Of a stretch of DNA of 64,000 nucleotides, positions 1-13,492 are shown piece after piece. Position 1 is the stretch's first letter. Each line of letters opens with the position of its first letter. Made by a program: the position numbers and the translations under genes. Under the pieces are notes generated by a model. That model searched no databases, was not told the DNA's origin, and saw only the letters and a list, made by a program, of their open reading frames with translations. The DNA lies in assembly GCA_964016885.1 (NCBI GenBank), contig OZ024741.1, positions 25,068,374 to 25,132,373 on the forward strand, written 5' to 3'. This DNA is from Eledone cirrhosa (lineage: Eukaryota; Mollusca; Cephalopoda; Octopoda; Eledonidae).

Positions 1-339
1 TTATTAGAAATATGGTAATGCAAGCGTTAAACAACATAGACAGTGTCTTCTATTAGAAATATGGTAATGAAAGGGTTAAACAACATAGACAGTGTCTTTT
101 ATTAGAAATATGGTAATGAAAGGGTTTAACAACATATACAGTATCTTTTATTAGAAATGTGGTAATGAAAGGGTTAAACAACATAGACAGTGTCTTTTAT
201 TAGAAATATGTTAATGAAAGGGTTAAACAACATAGACAGTGTCTCTTATTAGAAATATGATAATGAAAGGGTTAAACAACATAGATAGTGTCTTTCATTA
301 GAAATATGGTAATGAAAGGGTTAAACAACATAGACAGTG

Positions 340-1684
340 TCTTTTATTAGAAATATGGTAATGAAAGGGTTAAAGAACATAGACAGTGTCTTTTATTAGA
401 AATATGGTAATGAAAGGGTTAAACAACATAGACAGTGTCTTTTATTAGAAATATGGTAATGAAAGGGTTAAACAACATAGACAGTGTCTTTTATTAGAAA
501 TATGGTAATGAAAGGGTTAAACAACATAGACAGTGTCTTTTATTAGAAATATGGTAATGAAAGGGTTAAACAACATAGACAGTGTCTTTTATTAGAAATA
601 TGGTAATGAAAGGGTTAAACAACATAGACAGTGTCTTTTATTAGAAATATGATAATGAAAGGGTTAAACAACATAGACAGTGTCTTTTATTAGAAATATG
701 GTAATGAAAGGGTTAAACAACATAGACAGTGTCTTTTATTAGAAATAGGGTAATGAAAGGGTTAAACAACATAGACAGTGTCTTTTATTAGAAATATGAT
801 AATGAAAGGGTTAAACAACATAGACAGTGTCTTTTATTAGAAATATGGTAATGAAAGGGTTAAACAACATAGACAGTGTCTTTTATTAGAAATATGGTAA
901 TGAAAGGGTTAAAGAACATAGACAGTGTCTTTTATTAGAAATATGGTAATGAAAGGGTTAAACAACATAGACAGTGTCTTTTATTAGAAATATGGTAATG
1001 AAAGGGTTAAACAACATAGACAGTGTCTTTTATTAGAAATATGGTAATGAAAGGGTTAAACAACATAGACAGTGTCTTTTATTAGAAATATGGTAATGAA
1101 AGGGTTAAACAACATAGACAGTGTCTTTTATTAGAAATATGGTAATGAAAGGGTTAAACAACATAGACAGTGTCTTTTATTAGAAATAGGGTAATGAAAG
1201 GGTTAAACAACATAGACAGTGTCTTTTATTAGAAATATGATAATGAAAGGGTTAAACAACATAGACAGTGTCTTTTATTAGAAATATGATAATGAAAGGG
1301 TTAAACAACATAGACAGTGTCTTTTATTAGAAATATGGTAATGAAAGGGTTAAACAACATAGACAGTGTCTTTTATTAGAAATATGGTAATGAAAGGGTT
1401 AAACAACATAGATAGTGTCTTTTATTAGAAATATGGTAATGAAAGGGTTAAACAACATAGACAGTGTCTTTTATTAGAAATATGGTAATGAAAGGGTTAA
1501 ACAACATAGACAGTGTCTTTTATTAGAAATATGGTAATGAAAGGGTTAAACAACATAGACAGTGTCTTTTATTAGAAATATGGTAATGAAAGGGTTAAAC
1601 AACATAGACAGTGTCTTTTATTAGAAATATGGTAATGAAAGGGTTAAACAACATAGACAGTGTCTTTTATTAGAAATATGGTAA
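340..1684. repeat. Homogenised stretch of near-consensus monomers
   Basis: About 27 successive monomers here are almost all the consensus. The departures are a few single-base changes (GATAATG, AAATAGGG, AAAGAACAT, GATAGTG). The phase stays at 49 bp throughout, with no truncated units. This contrasts with the variant-rich array that follows. I read it as a recent local amplification; the boundaries are approximate. Confidence 0.6.
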
Positions 1685-4600
1685 TGCAAGAGTTAAACAA
1701 CATAGACAGTGTCTTTTATTAGAAATATGGTAATGAAAGGGTTAAACAACATAGATAGTGTCTTTCATTAGAAATATGGTAATGAAAGGGTTAAATTACA
1801 TAGGCAGTGTCTTCTATTAGAAATATGATAATGAAAGGGTTAAACAACATAGACAGTGTCTTTTATTAGAAATATGGTAATGAAAGTGTTAAACAACATA
1901 GACAGTGTCTTTTATTAGAAATATGGTAATGAAAGTGTTAAACAACATAGACAGTGTCTTTTATTAGAAATATGGTAATGAAAGTGTTAAACAACATAGA
2001 CAGTGTCTTTTATTAGAAATATGGTAATGAAAGGGTTAAACAACATAGACAGTGTCTTCTATTAGAAATATGATAATGAAAGGGTTAAACAACATAGACA
2101 GTGTCTTTTATTAGAAATATGGCAATGCAAGGGTTAAACAACATAGACAGTGTGTTTTATTAGAAATATGACAATGAAAGGGTTAAATAACATAGACAGT
2201 GTCTTTTATTAGAAATATGGTAATGAAAGGGTTAAACGACATAGACAGTGTCTTTTATTAGAAATAGGGTAATGAAAGGGTTAAACAACATAGACAGTGT
2301 CTTTTATTAGAAATATGATAATGAAAGGGTTAAACAACATAGACAGTGTCTTTTATTAGAAATATGATAATGAAAGGGTTAAACAACATAGAAAGTGTCT
2401 TTTATTAGAAATAGGGTAATGAAAGGGTTAAACAACATAGACAGTGTCATTTATTAGAAATATGATAATGAAAGGGTTAAACAACATAGACAGTGTATTT
2501 TATTAGAAATATGATAATGAAAGGGTTAAACGAAATAGACAGTGTCGTTTATTAGAAATAGGGTAATGAAAGGGTTAAACAACATAGACAGTGTCTTTTA
2601 TTAGAAACATCATAATGAGAGGGTTAAACAACATAGACAGTGTCTTTTATTAGAAATATGATAATGAAAGGGTTAAACAATATAGACAGTGTCTTTTATT
2701 AGAAATAGGGTAATGAAAGGGTTAAACAACATAGACAGTGTCTTTTATTAGAAATATGTTAATGAAAGGGTTTAACAACATAGACAGTGTCTTTTATTAG
2801 AAATATGATAATGAAAGGGTTAAACAACATAGATAGTGTCTTTCATTAGAAATATGGTAATGAAAGGATTAAACAACATAGGCAATGTCTTCTATTAGAA
2901 ATATGATAATGAAAGGGTTAAACAACATAGACAGTTTTGTTTATTAGAAATATGGTAATGAAAGGGTTAAACAACATAGACAGTGTCTTTTATTACAAAT
3001 ATGGTAATGAAAGGGTTGAACAACATAGTCAGTGTCTTTTATTAGAAATATGGTAATGAAAGGGTAAAACAACATAGACAGTGTCTTTTATTAGAAATAT
3101 GGTAATGAAAGTGTTAAACAACATAGACAGTGTCTTTTATTAGAAATGTGGGAATGAAAGTGTTAAACAAAATAGACAGTGTCTTTTATTAGAAATGTGG
3201 TAATGAAAGGGTTAAACAACATAGACTGTCTCTTACATTAGAAATATGGTAATGAAAGGGTTAAACAACATAGACAGTGTCTTTTATTAGAAATATGGTA
3301 ATGCAAGCGTTAAACAACATAGACAGTGTCTTCTATTAGAAATATGGTAATGAAAGGGTTAAACAACTTAGACAGTGTCTTTTATTAGAAATATGGTAAT
3401 GAAAGGGTTTAACAACATATACAGTATCTTTTATTAGAAATGTGGTAATGAAAGGGTTAAACAACATAGACAGTGTCTTTTATTAGAAATATGTTAATGA
3501 AAGGGTTAAACAACATAGACAGTGTCTCTTATTAGAAATATGATAATGAAAGGGTTAAACAACATAGATAGTGTCTTTCATTAGAAATATGGTAATGAAA
3601 GGGTTAAACAACATAGACAGTGTCTTTTATTAGAAATATGGTAATGAAAGGGTTAAAGAACATAGACAGTGTCTTTTATTAGAAATATGGTAATGAAAGG
3701 GTTAAACAACATAGACAGTTTCGTTTATTAGAAATATGGTAATGAAAGGGTTAAACAACATAGACAGTGTCTTTTATTAGAAATATGGTAATGAAAGGGT
3801 TAAACAACATAGACAGTATCTTTTATTAGAAATATGGTAATGAAAGGGTTTAACAACATAGACAGTGTCTTTTATTAGAAATATGGTAATGAAAGGGTTT
3901 AACAACATAAACAGTATCTTTTATTAGAAATATGATAATGAAAGGGTTAAACAACATAGGCAGTGTCTTCTATTAGAAATATGATAATGAAAGGGTTAAG
4001 TAACATAGACAGTGTGTTTTATTAGAAATATGATAATGAAAGGGTTAAACAACATAGACAGTGTCTTTTATTAGAAATATGGTAATGAAAGTGTTAAACA
4101 ACATAGACAGTGTCTTTTATTAGAAATGTGGTAATGAAAGTGTTAAACAAAATAGACAGTGTCTTTTATTAGAAATGTGGTAATGAAAGGGTTAAACAAC
4201 ATAGACAGTCTCTTACATTAGAAATATGGTAATGAAAGGATTAAACAACATAGACAGTGTCTTCTATTAGAAATATGGTAATGCAAGCGTTAAACAACAT
4301 AGACAGTGTCTTTTATTAGAAATATGGTAATGAAAGGGTTAAACAACATAGACAGTGTCTTTTATTAGAAATATGGTAATGAAAGGGTTTAACAACATAT
4401 ACAGTATCTTTTATTAGAAATGTGGTAATGAAAGGGTTAAACAACATAGACACTGTCTTTTATTAGAAATATGTTAATGAAAGGGTTAAACAACATAGAC
4501 AGTGTCTTTTATTAGAAATATGATAATGAAAGGGTTAAACAACATAGATAGTGTCTTTCATTAGAAATATGGTAATGAAAGGGTTAAACAACATAGGCAA

Positions 4601-4999
4601 TGTCTTCTATTAGAAATATGATAATGAAAGGGTTAAACAACATAGACAGTTTCGTTTATTAGAAATATGGTAATGAAAGGGTTAAACAACATAGACAGTG
4701 TCTTTTATTAGAAATATGGTAATGAAAGGGTTAAACAACATAGAAAGTGTCTTTTATTAGAAATATGGTAATGAAAGGGTTAAACAACATAGATTGTGTG
4801 TTTTATTAGAAATATGGTAATGAAAGGGTTAAACAACATAGACAGTGTCTTTTATTAGAAATATGGTAATGAAAGGGTTAAAGAACATAGACAGTGTCTT
4901 TTATTAGAAATATGGTAATGAAAGGGTTAAACAACATAGACAGTGTCTTTTATTAGAAAAATGGTAATGAAAGGGTTAAACAACAGAGACAGTGTCTTT

Positions 5000-7900
5000 T
5001 ATTAGAAATATGGTAATGAAAGGATTAAACAACATAGAGAGTGTCTTTTATTAGAAATATGGTAATGAAAGGGTTAAACAACATAGACAGTGTCTTTTAT
5101 TAGAAATATGGTAATGAAAGGGTTAAACAACTTAGACAGTGTCTTTTATTAGAAATATGGTAATGAAAGGGTTAAACAACATAGATAGTGTCTTTCATTA
5201 GAAATATGGTAATGAAAGGGTTAAACAACATAGGCAATGTCTTCTATTAGAAATATGATAATGAAAGGGTTAAACAACATAGACAGTGTCTTTTATTAGA
5301 AGTAGGGTAATGAAAGGGTTAAACAACATAGTGTCTTCTATTAGAAATATGATAATGAAAGGGTTAAACAACATAGACAGTGTCTTTTATTAGAAATATG
5401 ATAATGAAAGGGTTAAACACCATAGACAGTGTCTTTTATAGAAATATGGTAATGATAGGGTTAAACAACATAGACAGTGTCTTTTATTAGATATATGGTA
5501 ATGAAAGGGTTAAACAACATAGACTGTGTGTTTTATTAGAAATATGATAATGAAAGTGTTAAACAACATAGATAGTGTCTTTTATTAGAAATATGGTACT
5601 GAAAGGGTTAAACAACATAGATAGTGTCTTTTATTAGAAATATGGTAATGAAAGGGTTAAACAACATAGACAGTATCTTTTATTAGAAATGTGGTAATAA
5701 AAGGGTTAAACAACATAGACAGTGTCTTTTTTTAGAAATATGGTAATGAAAGGGTTAAACAACATAGACAGTGTCTTTTATTAGAAATGTGGTAATGAAA
5801 GGGTTTAACAACATATACAGTATCTTTTATTAGAAATGTGGTAATGAAAGGGTTAAACAACATAGACAGTGTCTTTTATTAGAAATATGTTAATGAAAGG
5901 GTTAAACAACATAGACAGTGTCTTTTATTAGAAATGTGGTAATGAAAGGGTTAAACAACATAGACAGTGTCTTTTATTACAAATATGATAATGAAAGGGT
6001 TAAACAACATAGACAGTGTCTTTTATTAGAAATATGGTAATGAAAGTGTTAAACAACATAGACAGTGTCTTTTATTAGAAATGTGGTAATGAAAGTGTTA
6101 AACAAAATAGACAGTGTCTTTTATTAGAAATGTGGTAATGAAAGGGTTAAACAACATAGACAGTCTCTTACATTAGAAATATGGTAATGAAAGGGTTAAA
6201 CAACATAGACAGTGTCTTCTATTAGAAATATGGTAATGCAAGCGTTAAACAACATAGACAGTGTCTTTTATTAGAAATATGGTAATGAAAGGGTTAAACA
6301 ACATAGACAGTGTCTTTTATTAGAAATATGATAATGAAAGGGTTAAACAACATAGATAGTGTCTTTCATTAGAAATATGGTAATGAAAGGGTTAAACAAC
6401 ATAGGCAATGTCTTCTATTAGAAATATGATAATGAAAGGGTTAAACAACATAGACAGTTTCGTTTATTAGAAATATGGTAATGAAAGGGTTAAACAACAT
6501 AGACAGTGTCTTTTATTAGAAATATGGTAATGAAAGGGTTAAACAACATAGAAAGTGTCTTTTATTAGAAATATGGTAATGAAAGGGTTAAACAACATAG
6601 ATAGTGTGTTTTATTAGAAATATGGTAATGAAAGGGTTAAACAACATAGACAGTGTCTTTTATTAGAAATATGGTAATGAAAGGATTAAACAACATAGAG
6701 AGTGTCTTTTATTAGAAATATGGTAATGAAAGGGTTAAACAACATAGACAGTGTCTTTTATTAGAAATATGGTAATGAAAGGGTTAAACAACTTAGACAG
6801 TGTCTTTTATTAGAAATATGGTAATGAAAGGGTTAAACAACATATATAGTGTCTTTCATTAGAAATATGGTAATGAAAGGGTTAAACAACATAGGCAATG
6901 TCTTCTATTAGAAATATGATAATGAAAGGGTTAAACAACATAGACAGTGTCTTTTATTAGAAGTAGGGTAATGAAAGGGTTAAACAACATAGTGTCTTCT
7001 ATTAGAAATATGATAATGAAAGGGTTAAACAACATAGACAGTGTCTTTTATTAGAAATATGATAATGAAAGGGTTAAACACCATAGACAGTGTCTTTTAT
7101 AGAAATATGGTAATGATAGGGTTAAACAACATAGACAGTGTCTTTTATTAGATATATGGTAATGAAAGGGTTAAACAACATAGACTGTGTGTTTTATTAG
7201 AAATATGATAATGAAAGTGTTAAACAACATAGATAGTGTCTTTTATTAGAAATATGGTACTGAAAGGGTTAAACAACATAGATAGTGTCTTTTATTAGAA
7301 ATATGGTAATGAAAGGGTTAAACAACATAGACAGTATCTTTTATTAGAAATGTGGTAATAAAAGGGTTAAACAACATAGACAGTGTCTTTTTTTAGAAAT
7401 ATGGTAATGAAAGGGTTAAACAACATAGACAGTGTCTTTTATTAGAAATATGATAATGAAAGGGTTAAACAACATAGATAGTGTCTTTCATTAGAAATAT
7501 GGTAATGAAAGGGTTAAACAACATAGGCAATGTCTTCTATTAGAAATATGATAATGAAAGGGTTAAACAACATAGACAGTTTCGTTTATTAGAAATATGG
7601 TAATGAAAGGGTTAAACAACATAGACAGTGTCTTTTATTAGAAATATGGTAATGAAAGGGTTAAACAACATAGACAGTGTCTTTTATTAGAAATATGGTA
7701 ATGAAAGGGTTAAACAACATAGATAGTGTGTTTTATTAGAAATATGGTAATGAAAGGGTTAAACAACATAGACAGTGTCTTTTATTAGAAATATGGTAAT
7801 GAAAGGGTTAAAGAACATAGACAGTGTCTTTTATTAGAAATATGGTAATGAAAGGGTTAAACAACATAGACAGTGTCTTTTATTAGAAATATGGTAATGA

Positions 7901-8715
7901 AAGGGTTAAACAACAGAGACAGTGTCTTTTATTAGAAATATGGTAATGAAAGGATTAAACAACATAGAGAGTGTCTTTTATTAGAAATATGGTAATGAAA
8001 GGGTTAAACAACATAGACAGTGTCTTTTATTAGAAATATGGTAATGAAAGGGTTAAACAACTTAGACAGTGTCTTTTATTAGAAATATGGTAATGAAAGG
8101 GTTAAACAACATATATAGTGTCTTTCATTAGAAATATGGTAATGAAAGGGTTAAACAACATAGGCAATGTCTTCTATTAGAAATATGATAATGAAAGGGT
8201 TAAACAACATAGACAGTGTCTTTTATTAGAAGTAGGGTAATGAAAGGGTTAAACAACATAGTGTCTTCTATTAGAAATATGATAATGAAAGGGTTAAACA
8301 ACATAGACAGTGTCTTTTATTAGAAATATGATAATGAAAGGGTTAAACACCATAGACAGTGTCTTTTATAGAAATATGGTAATGATAGGGTTAAACAACA
8401 TAGACAGTGTCTTTTATTAGATATATGGTAATGAAAGGGTTAAACAACATAGACTGTGTGTTTTATTAGAAATATGATAATGAAAGTGTTAAACAACATA
8501 GATAGTGTCTTTTATTAGAAATATGGTACTGAAAGGGTTAAACAACATAGATAGTGTCTTTTATTAGAAATATGGTAATGAAAGGGTTAAACAACATAGA
8601 CAGTATCTTTTATTAGAAATGTGGTAATAAAAGGGTTAAACAACATAGACAGTGTCTTTTTTTAGAAATATGGTAATGAAAGGGTTAAACAACATAGACA
8701 GTGTATTTTATTAGA
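5000..8715. repeat. Higher-order repeat: 0.8-kb variant block in three copies
   Basis: A block of about 785 bp containing CAACTTAG, GGCAATGTC, a 45-bp unit, a 48-bp unit, AGACTGTGTG, GGTACTG and GTGGTAATAA occurs at about 5000-5785, 6661-7446 and 7930-8715. The marker AGTAGGG lies at 5301, 6962 and 8231, and GTGGTAATAA at 5691, 7352 and 8621. These give identical offsets of 1661 and 1269 bp. Both offsets equal a whole number of monomers minus 5 bp, which the 45-bp and 48-bp units explain. Related blocks recur near 13.4-14.1 kb and 17.8-18.5 kb. Limits are good to about one monomer. Confidence 0.85.
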
Positions 8716-11700
8716 AATGTGGTAATGAAAGGGTTTAACAACATATACAGTATCTTTTATTAGAAATGTGGTAATGAAAGGGTTAAACAACATAGACAGT
8801 GTCTTTTATTAGAAATATGTTAATGAAAGGGTTAAACAACATAGACAGTGTCTTTTATTAGAAATGTGGTAATGAAAGGGTTAAACAACATAGACAGTGT
8901 CTTTTATTACAAATATGGTAATGAAAGGGTTGAACAACATAGACAGTGTCTTTTATTAGAAATATGGTAATGAAAGGGTAAAACAACATAGACAGTGTCT
9001 TTTATTAGAAATATGGTAATGAAAGTGTTAAACAACATAGACAGTGTCTTTTATTAGAAATGTGGGAATGAAAGTTTTAAACAAAATAGACAGTGTCTTT
9101 TATTAGAAATGTGGTAATGAAAGGGTTAAACAACATAGACAGTCTCTTACATTAGAAATATGGTAATGAAAGGGTTAAACAACATAGACAGTGTCTTTTA
9201 TTAGAAATATGGTAATGCAAGCGTTAAACAACATAGACAGTGTCTTCTATTAGAAATATGGTAATGAAAGGGTTAAACAACATAGACAGTGTCTTTTATT
9301 AGAAATATGGTAATGAAAGGGTTTAACAACATATACAGTATCTTTTATTAGAAATGTGGTAATGAAAGGGTTAAACAACATAGACAGTGTCTTTTATTAG
9401 AAATATGTTAATGAAAGGGTTAAACAACATAGACAGTGTCTCTTATTAGAAATATGATAATGAAAGGGTTAAACAACATAGATAGTGTCTTTCATTAGAA
9501 ATATGGTAATGAAAGGGTTAAACAACATAGGCAATGTCTTCTATTAGAAATATGATAATGAAAGGGTTAAACAACATAGACAGTTTCGTTTATTAGAAAT
9601 ATGGTAATGAAAGGGTTAAACAACATAGACAGTGTCTTTTATTAGAAATATGGTAATGAAAGGGTTTAACAACATAAACAGTATCTTTTATTAGAAATAT
9701 GATAATGAAAGGGTTAAACAACATAGGCAGTGTCTTCTATTAGAAATATGATAATGAAAGGGTTAAGTAACATAGACAGTGTGTTTTATTAGAAATATGA
9801 TAATGAAAGGGTTAAACAACATAGACAGTGTCTTTTATTAGAAATATGGTAATGAAAGTGTTAAACAACATAGACAGTGTCTTTTATTAGAAATGTGGTA
9901 ATGAAAGTGTTAAACAAAATAGACAGTGTCATTTATTAGAAATGTGGTAATGAAAGGGTTAAACAACATAGACAGTCTCTTACATTAGAAATATGGTAAT
10001 GAAAGGGTTAAACAACATAGACAGTGTCTTCTATTAGAAATATGGTAATGCAAGCGTTAAACAACATAGACAGTGTCTTTTATTAGAAATATGGTAATGA
10101 AAGGGTTAAACAACATAGACAGTGTCTTTTATTAGAAATATGGTAATGAAAGGGTTTAACAACATATACAGTATCTTTTATTAGAAATGTGGTAATGAAA
10201 GGGTTAAACAACATAGACAGTGTCTTTTATTAGAAATATGTTAATGAAAGGGTTAAACAACATAGACAGTGTCTTTTATTAGAAATATGATAATGAAAGG
10301 GTTAAACAACATAGATAGTGTCTTTCATTAGAAATATGGTAATGAAAGGGTTAAACAACATAGGCAATGTCTTCTATTAGAAATATGATAATGAAAGGGT
10401 TAAACAACATAGACAGTTTCGTTTATTAGAAATATGGTAATGAAAGGTTTAAACAACATAGACAGTGTCTTTTATTAGAAATATGGTAATGAAAGGGTTA
10501 AACAACATAGAAAGTGTCTTTTATTAGAAATATGGTAATGAAAGGGTTAAACAACATAGATAGTGTGTTTTATTAGAAATATGGTAATGAAAGGGTTAAA
10601 CAACATAGACAGTGTCTTTTATTAGAAATATGGTAATGAAAGGGTTAAAGAACATAGACAGTGTCTTTTATTAGAAATATGGTAATGAAAGGGTTAAACA
10701 ACATAGACAGTGTCTTTTATTAGAAATATGGTAATGAAAGGGTTAAACAACAGAGACAGTGTCTTTTATTAGAAATATGGTAATGAAAGGATTAAACAAC
10801 ATAGAGAGTGTCTTTTATTAGAAATATGGTAATGAAAGGGTTAAACAACATAGACAGTGTCTTTTATTAGAAATATGGTAATGAAAGGGTTAAACAACTT
10901 AGACAGTGTCTTTTATTAGAAATATGGTAATGAAAGGGTTAAACAACATAGATAGTGTCTTTCATTAGAAATATGGTAATGAAAGGGTTAAACAACATAG
11001 GCAATGTCTTCTATTAGAAATATGATAATGAAAGGGTTAAACAACATAGACTGTGTGTTTTATTAGAAATATGATAATGAAAGTGTTAAACAACATAGAT
11101 AGTGTCTTTTATTAGAAATATGGTACTGAAAGGGTTAAACAACATAGATAGTGTCTTTTATTAGAAATATGGTAATGAAAGGGTTAAACAACATAGACAG
11201 TATCTTTTATTAGAAATGTGGTAATAAAAGGGTTAAACAACATAGACAGTGTCTTTTTTTAGAAATATGGTAATGAAAGGGTTAAACAACATAGACAGTG
11301 TCTTTTATTAGAAATGTGGTAATGAAAGGGTTTAACAACATATACAGTATCTTTTATTAGAAATGTGGTAATGAAAGGGTTAAACAACATAGACAGTGTC
11401 TTTTATTAGAAATATGTTAATGAAAGGGTTAAACAACATAGACAGTGTCTTTTATTAGAAATGTGGTAATGAAAGGGTTAAACAACATAGACAGTGTCTT
11501 TTATTACAAATATGGTAATGAAAGGGTTGAACAACATAGACAGTGTCTTTTATTAGAAATATGGTAATGAAAGGGTAAAACAACATAGACAGTGTCTTTT
11601 ATTAGAAATATGGTAATGAAAGTGTTAAACAACATAGACAGTGTCTTTTATTAGAAATGTGGGAATGAAAGTTTTAAACAAAATAGACAGTGTCTTTTAT

Positions 11701-13492
11701 TAGAAATGTGGTAATGAAAGGGTTAAACAACATAGACAGTCTCTTACATTAGAAATATGGTAATGAAAGGGTTAAACAACATAGACAGTGTCTTTTATTA
11801 GAAATATGGTAATGCAAGCGTTAAACAACATAGACAGTGTCTTCTATTAGAAATATGGTAATGAAAGGGTTAAACAACATAGACAGTGTCTTTTATTAGA
11901 AATATGGTAATGACAGGGTTTAACAACATATACAGTATCTTTTATTAGAAATGTGGTAATGAAAGGGTTAAACAACATAGACAGTGTCTTTTATTAGAAA
12001 TATGTTAATGAAAGGGTTAAACAACATAGACAGTGTCTCTTATTAGAAATATGATAATGAAAGGGTTAAACAACATAGATAGTGTCTTTCATTAGAAATA
12101 TGGTAATGAAAGGGTTAAACAACATAGGCAATGTCTTCTATTAGAAATATGATAATGAAAGGGTTAAACAACATAGACAGTTTCGTTTATTAGAAATATG
12201 GTAATGAAAGGGTTAAACAACATAGACAGTGTCTTTTATTAGAAATATGGTAATGAAAGGGTTTAACAACATAAACAGTATCTTTTATTAGAAATATGAT
12301 AATGAAAGGGTTAAACAACATAGGCAGTGTCTTCTATTAGAAATATGATAATGAAAGGGTTAAGTAACATAGACAGTGTGTTTTATTAGAAATATGATAA
12401 TGAAAGGGTTAAACAACATAGACAGTGTCTTTTATTAGAAATATGGTAATGAAAGTGTTAAACAACATAGACAGTGTCTTTTATTAGAAATGTGGTAATG
12501 AAAGTGTTAAACAAAATAGACAGTGTCTTTTATTAGAAATGTGGTAATGAAAGGGTTAAACAACATAGACAGTCTCTTACATTAGAAATATGGTAATGAA
12601 AGGGTTAAACAACATAGACAGTGTCTTCTATTAGAAATATGGTAATGCAAGCGTTAAACAACATAGACAGTGTCTTTTATTAGAAATATGGTAATGAAAG
12701 GGTTAAACAACATAGACAGTGTCTTTTATTAGAAATATGGTAATGAAAGGGTTTAACAACATATACAGTATCTTTTATTAGAAATGTGGTAATGAAAGGG
12801 TTAAACAACATAGACAGTGTCTTTTATTAGAAATATGTTAATGAAAGGGTTAAACAACATAGACAGTGTCTTTTATTAGAAATATGATAATGAAAGGGTT
12901 AAACAACATAGATAGTGTCTTTCATTAGAAATATGGTAATGAAAGGGTTAAACAACATAGGCAATGTCTTCTATTAGAAATATGATAATGAAAGGGTTAA
13001 ACAACATAGACAGTTTCGTTTATTAGAAATATGGTAATGAAAGGTTTAAACAACATAGACAGTGTCTTTTATTAGAAATATGGTAATGAAAGGGTTAAAC
13101 AACATAGAAAGTGTCTTTTATTAGAAATATGGTAATGAAAGGGTTAAACAACATAGATAGTGTGTTTTATTAGAAATATGGTAATGAAAGGGTTAAACAA
13201 CATAGACAGTGTCTTTTATTAGAAATATGGTAATGAAAGGGTTAAAGAACATAGACAGTGTCTTTTATTAGAAATATGGTAATGAAAGGGTTAAACAACA
13301 TAGACAGTGTCTTTTATTAGAAATATGGTAATGAAAGGGTTAAACAACAGAGACAGTGTCTTTTATTAGAAATATGGTAATGAAAGGATTAAACAACATA
13401 GAGAGTGTCTTTTATTAGAAATATGGTAATGAAAGGGTTAAACAACATAGACAGTGTCTTTTATTAGAAATATGGTAATGAAAGGGTTAAAC
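8435..13492. repeat. Higher-order repeat, period 2597 bp (53 monomers)
   Basis: Markers repeat at an offset of exactly 2597 bp, which is 53 x 49: GTGGTAATAA at 8621 and 11218, GTTTTAAAC at 9074 and 11671, TTAAGTAAC at 9763 and 12360, and TGAAAGGTTT at 10441 and 13038. The copies are about 8435-11031 and 11032-13492. They differ by isolated substitutions, such as GTGTATTTT near 8704 against GTGTCTTTT, and TGACAGGG at 11911 against TGAAAGGG near 9314. This duplication overlaps the 4405-bp one and so appears older and nested inside it. Confidence 0.85.

Noticed and set aside
493..541. Telomere-like GGGTTA in every monomer
   Set aside because: There is a single hexamer per 49-bp unit with no tandem hexamers, so this is chance similarity.
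4650..4665. CENP-B-box-like TTCG in AGTTTCGTTTATT variants
   Set aside because: The box also needs a CGGG half at fixed spacing, which is absent; only a minority of monomers have TTCG.
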